A stretch of DNA of 64,000 nucleotides. Origin: Bryopsis sp. KO-2023. Its lineage: Eukaryota; Chlorophyta; Ulvophyceae; Bryopsidales; Bryopsidaceae. Made by a program: the position numbers and the translations under genes. Of this stretch, positions 56,401-64,000 are shown piece by piece. Below the pieces are notes generated by a model. It was not told where the DNA came from. It ran no database searches and worked only from the letters and a program-made list of their open reading frames with translations. The DNA lies in the NCBI GenBank assembly GCA_030272585.1, contig BSYQ01000005.1, positions 2,356,001 to 2,420,000 on the forward strand. Reading direction: 5' to 3'. How positions within the stretch are numbered: position 1 is the first letter of the stretch; each line of letters opens with the position of its first letter.

Positions 56401-57229
56401 TACAGAGATTCGTATGAGTACAGCTTACCACCCTCAGACAGATGGGCAGAGTGAGGTTACCATACGTACTTTGGAAAATTTCCTGAGGCCATATGCTGAG
56501 AGGTATCCCCATAAGTGGGTTGAGTATTTACCTACAGCAGAGTTTGCAGCAAACAATGCAGTGAATGCGAGTACAGGGTTCGCACCTGCATACTTGATGT
56601 ATGGGTACCATCCAGAAACACCAAACATTGGTGGGACGGCAACGCAATTTCAAGTGGAAGCAGTTAAGACAATGGTAGCACGGATGGCACAGGACTTAGA
56701 TACCGCAAAAGCATATTACTCGAGAGCACAACACAGAATGTGTGTGAGTGCAAACAAGAAGAGGAAAGATATTGCTTTTGAGAAAGGGGATAAAGTCCTG
56801 ATAAAAAGCCGTTTTATTCCGTTGGCTGCTTTGAACAAAGTGAGTCCAAAACTGCGCCGTCGATTTGTGGGTCCCTTTGAAATTGTGGAGAAAATATCAA
56901 AGGTGGCTTACAGAGTTCAACTTCCGGAAACATGGCTCATTCACCCAGTGTTTCATGTTTCTAAGTTCAAGCGTTATCACGCCTCGAGTGATAACAGCAG
57001 GCAAATACAACCTCCAGAAGGAGAGTTGATTGGTAGCGAAGTAGAGTATGAGGTCGAAAATATCCTAAGGGCTAGAGGTAAACGCAATCGCGAATACCTA
57101 GTGCTGTGGAAAGGATACGATCTACTTGACGCTACTTGGGAACCTGAAGCTAATCTGGTTAACGCACCAGATATACTTCGCGCATTTAAAGAGAAAGAAC
57201 GAAAAGAGTTGCAGAAAGGAAGAGAATAG
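53489..57229 (+). CDS. Pol of the Ty3 chromovirus with chromodomain
   Basis: About 1,246 residues in one frame. In order: aspartic protease (FIDCGSTANYI), reverse transcriptase (KLDLRSGYWQ, FIDDILIF), RNase H (ITDASNEAIGAVL), integrase zinc domain (H-H-C-C with CPVCQQIK), integrase core (TDLVTDLP, VIVSDRDPRFTS, AYHPQTDGQSE), and a C-terminal chromodomain (YEVENILRARG ... YLVLWKGYD ... TWEPEANL). A chromodomain after integrase defines chromoviruses and is known to direct insertion toward heterochromatin in some members. Confidence 0.95.
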   Translation: MDAPHASSTSLPSVSESVGSLESQSSLQESLPADVDDSGSETTQRSTTERVNVSEVRSTSSTKGDTCPLLKIQEVPVRGYEVKARIKTTDLYAFIDCGSTANYINDKVARDLGLSITPSSKRAMLANGDIKELAGSCNNLRVKIGGLKCKMKADLFPDLGYDLILGMPWLQKENPRIDFQQNEISVCKNSQVFHLPLRHPTQESIEPERKVQSILQEVPVTECSAKRMMRHLKTETAFMVVVQESEEKALGQHELPDAIERTQPFNTEDEIGKLIRSDTPAEIKKVVETHRGVFPRDLPPGIPPKRKGHEFKIDLEDPTPIHRPIYKLSPAELDEVKAQVDYLLEQKKIKPSESPWGAPILFVPKKDGGLRMCVDYRWINKVTVKNRYPLPLPEELMDRVFKAKVFSKLDLRSGYWQFPVRPSDTDKTAFRTRYGHFEFLVAPFGLTNCPAQFQTLVQDLLTEFLDDFVVVFIDDILIFSENMEQHAEHLEKVLSRLAEYQLFAKASKSELAVTTVDYLGYRISGSGLEPQEQKVKAVKEWKELQSVSDVRSFLGMVSYYRKFIPQFAHVAGPLHDLVKKDHPWRWGQVERGAFNELKKRLSQAPVLIFPDASLPYTVITDASNEAIGAVLTQDHGEGLQPIAYLSRRFKPAELNYAPYDKELCAICYAMVQWRHYLEGCAGGVTVFTDHQPLTHILSQRNLSRTQARWLEAGYLTSINPKISYIKGKANVLADALSRSVPKPVETAMNISTWQVHQASQDEWKQALQADNSLVKILRKLESGEEVEGYFLREGILWTVPKRGLVEKVVVPKGQRNKIMKECHETPSAGHTGPARTGEILARRYWWKGWMNELKAFVRECPVCQQIKADTQKPMGLLQPLPIPERKWEQITTDLVTDLPASNGFTAVAVFVDRLTKFVHFAPCTKEITAAGYAQLFIEHVYRNHGLPKVIVSDRDPRFTSKFWQTLFKALGTEIRMSTAYHPQTDGQSEVTIRTLENFLRPYAERYPHKWVEYLPTAEFAANNAVNASTGFAPAYLMYGYHPETPNIGGTATQFQVEAVKTMVARMAQDLDTAKAYYSRAQHRMCVSANKKRKDIAFEKGDKVLIKSRFIPLAALNKVSPKLRRRFVGPFEIVEKISKVAYRVQLPETWLIHPVFHVSKFKRYHASSDNSRQIQPPEGELIGSEVEYEVENILRARGKRNREYLVLWKGYDLLDATWEPEANLVNAPDILRAFKEKERKELQKGRE

Positions 57230-57779
57230 GGAAACAGAGTGTTTGATGGCTAAGGTGGAACTCCTTATTGCAAGGGGGCGCGAAAAAGGATACCTTAGAA
57301 AAACTCTGTCGACTTCCAAACCAACTCTTTAACTTTAATGCGTTAGGTGCCTAAGTTATTTGGCTGGCGCAGTAAGTGTAGCTTCAGTAGTACTTTAGAA
57401 ACCGGGCAAACGATGTCACATTCGAGATAGTGTGGTTGTTCCGAGGAAACCCCTATCAAGTGACGTGTTGAGGTGGTCTTGACGAGACTCCAACCGAGCG
57501 AAACGTTGGTGTCTCACCCCAATAACCCAACGAGGAAAGTGTACGAGTCACCCAGCCTTATAAGCGCAGCCCTCGAACCATTTTGCCCTAGTGTTTGTGT
57601 GAACGGAGCGAGCTCCTGAGTGAAAAAGAGTCTAAAGACGCACAAACCGTTGTTTATATCTTTCTTTCCGACAAACATAATGGCTGCCGATACACCCGCC
57701 GCAATTATTGCGAGGTTGGAAGCGGAGGTAGCTAAAAAAAGAAGAGGAGCTGCAGCACTTTACGTCGACCGCAGAGGAA

Positions 57780-59495
57780 GTGCTGCAGAACAATGAGGCC
57801 TTAACCCGGCAGCTCTCAGAGTTGAGTGACCGGACGAAAGCAGCTGAGGCTGCGACGGAGGCAGCGGAGAAAGCCAAGGAAAAGGCGGAGGCGGAAAAGA
57901 AAGAAGCGGAGGACAAGACCAAGGTCTTGGAAGAAAAATTGGAAGCCATGAAGCTGAAAAAGCAAAGGTTCCAATCTCACATGATGGCTAACCATCGTGA
58001 GAATGACCTCCGTAAGCAAGCTCTCGGGGGAATGGTGGATCGATTTACCGCGGTAGAGGAAACGCTGCAGCAAGCTGTAGCAACCGCGTGGAGTGCAGCA
58101 GCCAACAACCTTAAGAAGGAATTGGCAGAACAAGAGCTGCAGATCGATTTGCTGGGAGAATCCCTCAGAGACGGCTCTGAAAAACTTCAAGTGCAGAGCG
58201 AAACAACGGACAAGATGCTGCGTTTGAACCCGGCGGTACCAGCACCACGGGTACGCGAAGAACTGGATCGCCAAGTCCAAGTTCTGTTGTCAAACGCAAC
58301 ACTTGATCTGGAACCGTCCAAGGACGATGATGCGGGAGGCTCAAGCAAGGGCAAGGGGAAAGGGAAAAACAAACGCCCAAGCTCGCCGTGTAGGGATGAA
58401 GATCCACACGGAAAGAGAAGGCGAGAGGACGGTGACGATGAAGGTGGTGAGCCACCGAGGGATCGTATGCCTGGAGATGCAGCAAGAGCCAACTTGTTAC
58501 TCAAGTTAAAGGCTGCCGCATTAAAGACTCCAGCACCCTCACAACCAGCACCAACCGTTCAGACTCCCGGAGATGAGGCTACCGCAATAGCACCGGGGGA
58601 GGACTTATTCGACATGAGAGAGGAGGAGCTTTTGGACTTGGATTTTAACGAAGAAATTGACTTCGGCAGTCCACCTCCTAGGCTCGAAGGTCCTAGTTCT
58701 GAACTGGAGGACGGGGAAATAAGGAATGATGAAGGGCCAAGCCAGGTGACAGAGGTTCAGCGTGCGGTCCATCCACCGTTGGAGTTAGCTCCAACAGAAG
58801 CAGCACTTTGGGCTTTCCGAGAAAAGGTTAAGCTCAGGAGATTAAGGGCGGCTGCTCAGGACAAAGTGGATGCTGCACCCGGCGAAGTGAACCTGTCACG
58901 GGAGGATATCGAGGAGGCTTGCAACCCCATCACTGCGTCAGAGAAATGGCCGAAGGTCCAATATACTAACCCCAGGGACCGAGCCTTGCAAAATTACCGC
59001 GGCAACCGGCACTTTCACGAGTTGCCCATGTGCATTTGGTGCGGGAGAAGCCCAATGCAGGCAAGTGCTCAGCGGCTGACGCAGAAGAAGTATTCCGTCC
59101 TTCCTTGTGGGTATCACCTCGTGTGTGATGCTCATTGGTTGGCATACTCGATGCTGGGGCGCATCGTCACGGCGGTCCAAAAAGTCGCGGAAGTGGACAA
59201 CAAGTCCATCGCCACCGTCTCCCCATTCTCTCTACCTGCCCATATGTTGAAGCTGACACGCTCGACGTTCGAAGAAATCCCTCCGTTCCCGGCTGAGCAC
59301 GAGAAGTTGCCACACTGCAACATGTGTGTGAAGCGGCAGCTCAAGGTGTCCGGCATCACAAGGGATCTGCCATTCCTAAAATCCAAGAGGGTGGCTGCCG
59401 CATTTGATCCCTGTGTCCGGTATCGTGCAGTGCAGCAAGCGCATGCGCAGGAGCAGCGTGCTATCCAGCAAGCGCAAGCGCAGGAACAGCGTTAA
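57780..59495 (+). CDS. Extra third frame of the Ty3 element, coiled-coil and Cys/His protein
   Basis: About 571 residues between pol and the 3' LTR, same strand. Residues 1-60 are an Ala/Glu/Lys coiled coil (KAAEAATEAAEKAKEKAEAE). A basic stretch (SKGKGKGKNKRPSS) follows, then an acidic middle (DLDFNEEIDFG). A Cys/His region has CIWCGRSP, LPCGYHLVCDAHW and HCNMCVKRQL, which looks like a zinc-binding domain. The tail is Gln/Ala-rich with repeated QAQAQEQR. No signal peptide or membrane segment, so it is not an envelope-like protein. I do not recognise the family. The start is uncertain and may lie up to about 100 bp upstream. Confidence 0.7.
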   Translation: MLQNNEALTRQLSELSDRTKAAEAATEAAEKAKEKAEAEKKEAEDKTKVLEEKLEAMKLKKQRFQSHMMANHRENDLRKQALGGMVDRFTAVEETLQQAVATAWSAAANNLKKELAEQELQIDLLGESLRDGSEKLQVQSETTDKMLRLNPAVPAPRVREELDRQVQVLLSNATLDLEPSKDDDAGGSSKGKGKGKNKRPSSPCRDEDPHGKRRREDGDDEGGEPPRDRMPGDAARANLLLKLKAAALKTPAPSQPAPTVQTPGDEATAIAPGEDLFDMREEELLDLDFNEEIDFGSPPPRLEGPSSELEDGEIRNDEGPSQVTEVQRAVHPPLELAPTEAALWAFREKVKLRRLRAAAQDKVDAAPGEVNLSREDIEEACNPITASEKWPKVQYTNPRDRALQNYRGNRHFHELPMCIWCGRSPMQASAQRLTQKKYSVLPCGYHLVCDAHWLAYSMLGRIVTAVQKVAEVDNKSIATVSPFSLPAHMLKLTRSTFEEIPPFPAEHEKLPHCNMCVKRQLKVSGITRDLPFLKSKRVAAAFDPCVRYRAVQQAHAQEQRAIQQAQAQEQR

Positions 59496-59690
59496 GGAGG
59501 AGGGAAAAGGAGTTATCGTCGACTAAGTGTGTGCGTGCAGCAGCTGTCAGAGACGTCAGAGCAAGAGACAGGTCCAAGACAGTTGGGTGTGGGTATGGGA
59601 GTGGGTGAGTTTTGTGTTTGTGTTTTTGTGTTTTTGTTTTTCTTTATGTTTTGGTGTGCGTGGGCGCCCACTTTTTGCGGGGGGGGCGTA

Positions 59691-60113
59691 TGTTAGTCTT
59701 TTAGCGCTATACGAGGTAGTTTGGGATAGAGCCGAGGGTGGCTGACGCATGTGGGTTCACGAGTAAGACAGATTAGACCCAGAGTTTGGGGCATGCGTCA
59801 GCGTACTACACTTAGGGGTACTTAAGAGGCCCACTCGTTGTTTTGACACTCATAGTTACTTTGTAAGAACTCGGGATTCGTGGGATTGGTGTGTTCCCGC
59901 TTGTGTGTGTGTTTGTGTGTGTGTGTGTGTTAAGTGTTTGCCTGACGCAATCACTTCCCAACCCAAGTGCTCTAGTAGCGTTCACAACCGCGCTAGCTAG
60001 AGAGTTGTCTAAAGCAACAAACCCCACAAGTATACTTGCGTTAGCCAGCAAGTTATCACGAATCCAACCAACACAGCCGACCACTATTGCGTCACCCACA
60101 AGCTTCACTATCA
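59691..60113 (+). repeat. 3' LTR of the Ty3 chromovirus
   Basis: 423 bp, same as the 5' LTR by eye. Preceded by the purine-rich GCGGGGGGGGCG. Confidence 0.95.
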
Positions 60114-60118
60114 GCCCA

Positions 60119-60330
60119 AGTCGACCTACTCCCAGGCATCAAGGGAATAAGAGGCTCGTCGGCATTCCCAACCATCGAGGCAGGGACGTCGTTTGTCGAA
60201 ACAACATTTTTTATCTCCTCGAGAAAATTCGTCTGAAGTTTTGAAAAGACATCTTCTGGAATGTCTTTTTTAGTTCCTTGGGTCCCAACTCGCTTGGAAA
60301 AATTATACCGGTGGAGGAACCTTCGTGCCT
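60119..60330 (-). pseudogene. pogo/Tc5-like DDE transposase, middle part
   Basis: Minus-strand coding to the right of the Ty3 insertion: GSSTGIIFPSELGPKELKK, then DVPASMVGNADEPLIPLMPG, which parallels the IPxxxIxNxDQTxxxxxP block with the first catalytic Asp. It abuts the target duplication; the complementary half lies at 49148-50014. Another insertion separates it from the N-terminal part. Confidence 0.65.
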
Positions 60331-60960
60331 GTAACGATTCAGAACTGGACTAGTACTACTGGCAGTTCTACCCTGCGAAGGGTCCACCCACAACTACTAT
60401 AACTGCTGCTACAACATCTAGGAATACTGCTGCTGCAGCTGCCATGATTCCTGCTGCTGCATGCTGAATGTATAGTCGCAGAAGGTGTAGCAAGGAATGT
60501 GGATGAGCGAGTAATGATTGATGCAAGCATCATTACGTCAAGGAGTTAATATATCAGATGTACGACTGGTTGCTGCAAGCAGAGCTAAGTGCAGCAACGA
60601 GCAGACACATAGTTGAGTCAGCAACGCTGCAAGGGAAAGCATGACTGCTGCAAAGCGATGAAGCCATGATGGATGCAGCGTCGGCGATAGAGATCACGTG
60701 ATGCGTCGACAAGCTGGCATCGAAAGTAGGAACTTCGTGTGAGGCGTCAGCCGTCACTGCAGCAAGAGTTAACGAAGGCGCGACAAAGGCGCGACAAACC
60801 TTCTAGAAGACGCGAAGAAAGGTTGAAAGGAGACGACACGCTGTCGGAGTTCCCAGTCGACTAGGCGGAGGTACAGTCAGGAATAGAGGATGCAAGGAAA
60901 TAAAAGGGTTGTTGTAGTTGTTTGTATGTCTTGGTTTTGTGTAAGAAGTTCCTTGTAGCA
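60331..60960. mobile_element. Insertion in the pogo-type transposon, family unresolved
   Basis: About 630 bp of unrelated DNA separates two parts of the same transposase. It holds CTGCTGCTGCA-type repeats at 60395-60470 and, in inverse, the dispersed repeat also seen at 42650-42870. AATAAAAGGG near 60900 would suit a solo LTR, but neither ends nor a target duplication could be fixed. Confidence 0.45.
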
Positions 60961-61492
60961 CTTTAGTCGTTCGAAAAAAGATCAGTCGTTTCAGTGCCCA
61001 TGCACAATCCAAACTGATATCGCCCCCATAACGTTTTAGACACTTCTTGTCACGCCTTTTAATAATCGCGTTTGCTGCCGCGACGACAATCTTGGACGTC
61101 ACTACTCCGCCAATGCCACGCAGAAGAGTGAGATCTTCCACAATAGCCGGTTCAAACTCACATGCAATCAAAGGTGTGCCCCTCGCCTTCTTTGGTAAGC
61201 TATCGTGTTCAAAAGGAGAACCCCCCAAGGCAAGGAGTTTTTTCCTCTGAGTGCGCAAAGTACTCTCGAATACTTTTAACCTTTTCGCAGCTCTTCCTAT
61301 GGTGTGCACCACCGAATACCTCGCCACCTCTGAAGCAAACTCGTCACTATGCACCTTATACTTTCCTCGTCGTTTTGAAGGCTTTTCGTGCGCAATAGCG
61401 GTGTTCGCAGAGTGGATGTCGAGGGGGCGCGGGGTCGGTGTGGAGGACGACGCGGCGACTCTTGCAGGTTGGAAATACTTTCGAATATCCAT
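60961..61492 (-). pseudogene. pogo/Tc5-like DDE transposase, N-terminal part
   Basis: Begins MDIRKYFQPARVAASSS, then SKRRGKYKVHSDEFASEVAR and IACEFEPAIVEDLTLLRGIG, then GVVTSKIVVAAANAIIKRRD and KRYGGDISLDCAWALKRL. The last block matches the CENP-B/Tc5-type DNA-binding domain that precedes the DDE core. The frame runs on into the insertion at 60331-60960. The element belongs to the pogo branch of Tc1-mariner. Confidence 0.75.
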
Positions 61493-61604
61493 TCTGTTCT
61501 TTCTTTGTTTAGACTGTTTCGTTTTTGCGACGTTTAAAACCTTTGGAGAGGCCCCCTTGAGTGGGGCATTTGAGCCTGATAGTGTGAGTTCGTGGGTTTT
61601 CGGG

Positions 61605-64000
61605 TGTAGTACGACTTAGGATGTACGACAGGGTTTAAAGGGCAGGGGGCCCTCCTGTAAAAATTATTCCTAGTGATCTCTCTCTCTCTCCTTGTGTGTG
61701 TGCCTGTGTCTCGGGGGCCTACGGCCCTATCATTTTGGTTTCGGAGCTAGGGCGAGGCCAGGCGCAACACCCAGGAGAACTCGCGAAACCCCAACCCCAA
61801 GAGATCTAAAGGGATTACTAAATCCCACAGATCTGGAACCTTTGGTTCCAGGGGTCGCGAGGAGAGCGAAACCCTTCTAGAGACGTAGCAAACGTCGAGT
61901 ACAACGTCCAGGAGAAGTCGCGCGAACTTTGGCGCAGAAGTGGACGATCCACTGGAAAAAGATCTCTTAAAGATCTACAGAAAATTTGCAGAAAACGCTA
62001 CTACAGCGTGGGAGAGTAAAGATCGACGGTGTACCCGAACGCGCAGGCGACTAGAAAGAGTGCGACCTGGCGCAGGGAAAAACGTCGTCCGGCGCGAAGT
62101 CTTTCCGCCGACTGACGACCTTGTGACGACCTTGCCAGGAACACGAAAAAAAGTCGTTCTGGCGGGTGACTAATCGTCACTCTTTCCCAGTGCGCAGATT
62201 CCGCACCGCCTGAGCCGCAATTCAATTGCAGGCTGAGTCACCGACTAAGACACTAGTCTAGTCGACTGTAAAAACGCGACCGAGAAAGTAACACCCGACT
62301 TTACTACTATCTAATTCCGACCTAGTAAGGTTCACGGAAAAGATAGCGACTAGGATAGCAACCAGGACGACAATAAGTTAGCCTCCTGGATCGCATCTAA
62401 GTCGCCGGAAAAGTTCCAAACTTTCCGGAAGCACTCTCCTACAGCCAAAATTCCAGGCGGATCAAAAGAAAGCATGTCCGGCCAAACACCACAACTACCA
62501 CCTATTCCACCTCCCGAGGAGGAAGTGGTAGAGGATAACCAGCTAGTTCCAGTGGTCTATCCTGATGTGGTGTGCCCACTAGAACAAGTCGATCACTTGC
62601 AGTGGGAAAGACATGTTCCCGACCGGGTTCAAGAACCAGACCAGGCTGGCAACCTGGACGCCGAAATGTCTGGAGACGAGGCGTATGACGAGGAAATGGA
62701 TGATATCCCGACGATAGAAGTCACCAACATCCTACACCAAGAACGCCAGCAACTAAACGTTCACCAACAAGAGGTGCACGTTCATGGTGTGGATGAAGGG
62801 CAACTGAGGGATACAGCCGAGCATGTATTTGCTGCGGTTTCCTCGAACGTGCATGAAGTTGCACAGAACCTGGAAGGACAAGTCCACGAGCAAGTCCAGC
62901 GAGCGGAATCAAGTTTAAAAGTCGACCTGAAGGAGGAATATGAGCAGTTCGAGCTCTATATCCGGAAGGAGGCCCAGAAGCTAGTCAAGCATAACACCGA
63001 AGCTATCGAAAGACAGCAGAAATTGCTAGACTACCAGCAACTGTTGCTGGAAAAGAACATCCGGTCCACAGAACGGATCGACCGTAACTTGTTAGGAAAG
63101 TTCGACAACGAGCAAATTCTGGAAGCACAGATTGCACGTATGAAGGAAGCGGCCGACGCTAAGGCTGCAACCGACGAGGAACGAAACGAGTTGCGGGCAA
63201 AACAAGTTCTAGAGCTTCAGAATTCCGTTACAACGGTTGTAGAAGGCATGCACCTTCAACAAACCACGCTGGATAAACTTGCTACTGTTTCCAATGAGTC
63301 TCGGGGTGAAGCAGAGTACCACCAAGAACAGTTGGACACATTCGGAGGCCTGTTAAATCAGAGTCTTCACGTGCTGCAGAGCTTGGAAGAAGCCGAGGAG
63401 CAACGCAAACAGAGAAGAGCGGACCGAGGCAGTGTTAGCTCTGAGAGCACAGCAGGAGAACAGAGGTCGAAGCAGCTGATGGAAAAGTTTCTATCAGACG
63501 CGACAGCAAAGCAGCAGACTTTGGAAAGTACTCTCTCAAAGTATGTTGATTCCAAGTTTAAAGAGACTCTGGGCGCATGGAAAGAACGAGAAAAAGTTGT
63601 CGTTCCAGCACAAGACCCAGTTGTAGTTGGAATGATGGGAGTAGGAACTGGTACGGTGACTTTGCCGACCACGATAGCTGCACCCACGAGCGTTCCTCTG
63701 GGATTATCCACTCCTCTGATCAGTTTATCCACTCCGTTACCACCTGTTCCGGATTGGAATACGTTTACTGGTCTAACAACGTTAGGAGGACTGGGACCCA
63801 GCCCATCAATGACTGTCGCAGATTCTGCAAGCACACCAACCCCATTCTGTTGGGGCGAATTTAATTGGTGTCAATCCTGGTCTCCCAGGACGCAGCCACA
63901 AACTATGGCTATGGGAGTACCATTCGGCCAACCCGGTACACTGAGCACACCCTTATCGGGGCGAAGAGCTCAACCGATATTGAGTGCTCCTGCTACCGTG
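61605..64000 (+). mobile_element. Second LTR retrotransposon, 5' part, continues beyond the window
   Basis: A primer-binding site TGGTTTCGGAGCTAGGGCGA at 61736 follows sequence ending CCTATCA, the probable 3' edge of an LTR. The LTR start is not fixed (about 61605-61625, TGTAGTACG or TGTACGAC) because the partner LTR is outside. A leader of about 730 bp and a gag frame follow. Confidence 0.7.
62474..64000 (+). CDS. Gag of the second LTR element, partial
   Basis: Open from ATG at 62474 to the window end (509 codons). Acidic N-terminus (MSGQTPQLPPIPPPEEEVVE), then a long coiled-coil region (KVDLKEEYEQFELYIRKEAQ, KLLDYQQLLLEKNIRS), then a Pro/Thr/Gly-rich linker (TLPTTIAAPTSVPLGLS). The layout parallels the Gag at 50583 and suggests the two elements belong to one lineage. 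The gag core and zinc knuckle would lie outside the window. Confidence 0.75.
   Translation, partial: MSGQTPQLPPIPPPEEEVVEDNQLVPVVYPDVVCPLEQVDHLQWERHVPDRVQEPDQAGNLDAEMSGDEAYDEEMDDIPTIEVTNILHQERQQLNVHQQEVHVHGVDEGQLRDTAEHVFAAVSSNVHEVAQNLEGQVHEQVQRAESSLKVDLKEEYEQFELYIRKEAQKLVKHNTEAIERQQKLLDYQQLLLEKNIRSTERIDRNLLGKFDNEQILEAQIARMKEAADAKAATDEERNELRAKQVLELQNSVTTVVEGMHLQQTTLDKLATVSNESRGEAEYHQEQLDTFGGLLNQSLHVLQSLEEAEEQRKQRRADRGSVSSESTAGEQRSKQLMEKFLSDATAKQQTLESTLSKYVDSKFKETLGAWKEREKVVVPAQDPVVVGMMGVGTGTVTLPTTIAAPTSVPLGLSTPLISLSTPLPPVPDWNTFTGLTTLGGLGPSPSMTVADSASTPTPFCWGEFNWCQSWSPRTQPQTMAMGVPFGQPGTLSTPLSGRRAQPILSAPATV

Larger units (their letters stand above)
50015..60113 (+). mobile_element. Ty3/gypsy chromovirus, looks whole, recent
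   Basis: A 10.1-kb LTR retrotransposon with 423-bp LTRs that look identical by eye, a perfect 5-bp target duplication GCCCA (50010-50014 and 60114-60118), a primer-binding site after the 5' LTR and a G-rich purine tract before the 3' LTR. It has separate gag and pol frames, a C-terminal chromodomain in pol, and an additional frame between pol and the 3' LTR. Identical LTRs imply a recent insertion. It sits in the transposase of a pogo-type element. Confidence 0.95.

Noticed and set aside
57780-59495. Envelope-like gene in the Ty3 element
   Set aside because: No signal peptide, membrane segment or surface/fusion features; composition is coiled-coil plus Cys/His.
60331-60960. Solo LTR call for the insertion in the pogo element
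   Set aside because: An AATAAA-like motif is present, but no defined TG...CA ends or 4-6-bp duplication could be found.

Overview
The window is eukaryotic nuclear DNA. The evidence is GT-AG introns with long T tracts, multi-exon genes, a complete translation-initiation factor subunit (eIF3d) in ten exons, tRNA-derived SINEs, and several classes of eukaryotic transposon (CACTA, pogo, PIF/Harbinger, hAT, Ty3 chromovirus). By eye the eIF3d protein looks closer to plant and protist versions than to animal ones, so I infer an alga or other protist. I cannot name the lineage.

Layout. From 0 to 31 kb is the gene-bearing half. An FkbM-type methyltransferase (194-2020, minus) is followed by two tandem foldback MITEs (2249-2711). 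A type II membrane secretory kinase resembling FAM20 or PI3/4-kinases (3613-6976, minus) is divergently paired with eIF3d (7615-12466, plus). Two secreted or matrix-type low-complexity genes follow: a short Ala/Asp-repeat protein (14147-14887) and a very long acidic repeat protein with a collagen-like patch (16189-21137, open at its 3' end). A CACTA-like transposon (21546-24264) carries one exon of a glyoxalase II gene. A pogo-type deletion derivative (24574-25198) comes next. A four-exon small secreted Lys/Pro/Gly protein (25823-26825), a predicted multi-pass membrane protein in four exons (28330-30644) and two orphan exons (30903-31179) close this half.

From 31 to 50 kb the DNA is AT-rich and gene-poor, a transposon graveyard. 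It holds a SANT/Myb-like fragment, tandem repeats, a hAT MITE (38995-39285), decayed Harbinger and hAT transposases, and a nest of motif-rich foldback elements between 42.9 and 47.7 kb. Two of these are bounded by perfect 8-bp target duplications, and several contain head-to-head tRNA-like SINEs.

From 49 kb to the end, a pogo/Tc5-like transposase on the minus strand is split by a young, whole-looking Ty3 chromovirus (50015-60113; 423-bp LTRs, 5-bp target duplication). That element has an extra third reading frame after pol. A second related LTR element starts near 61.6 kb and runs off the window in its gag.

How the genes may work together (inference): the methyltransferase, the secretory kinase and three secreted proteins, two of them strongly acidic, would fit an extracellular matrix or cell-covering programme. 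The kinase would act in the Golgi on acidic Ser-rich clients. eIF3d is a housekeeping gene sharing a 638-bp divergent promoter with the kinase.
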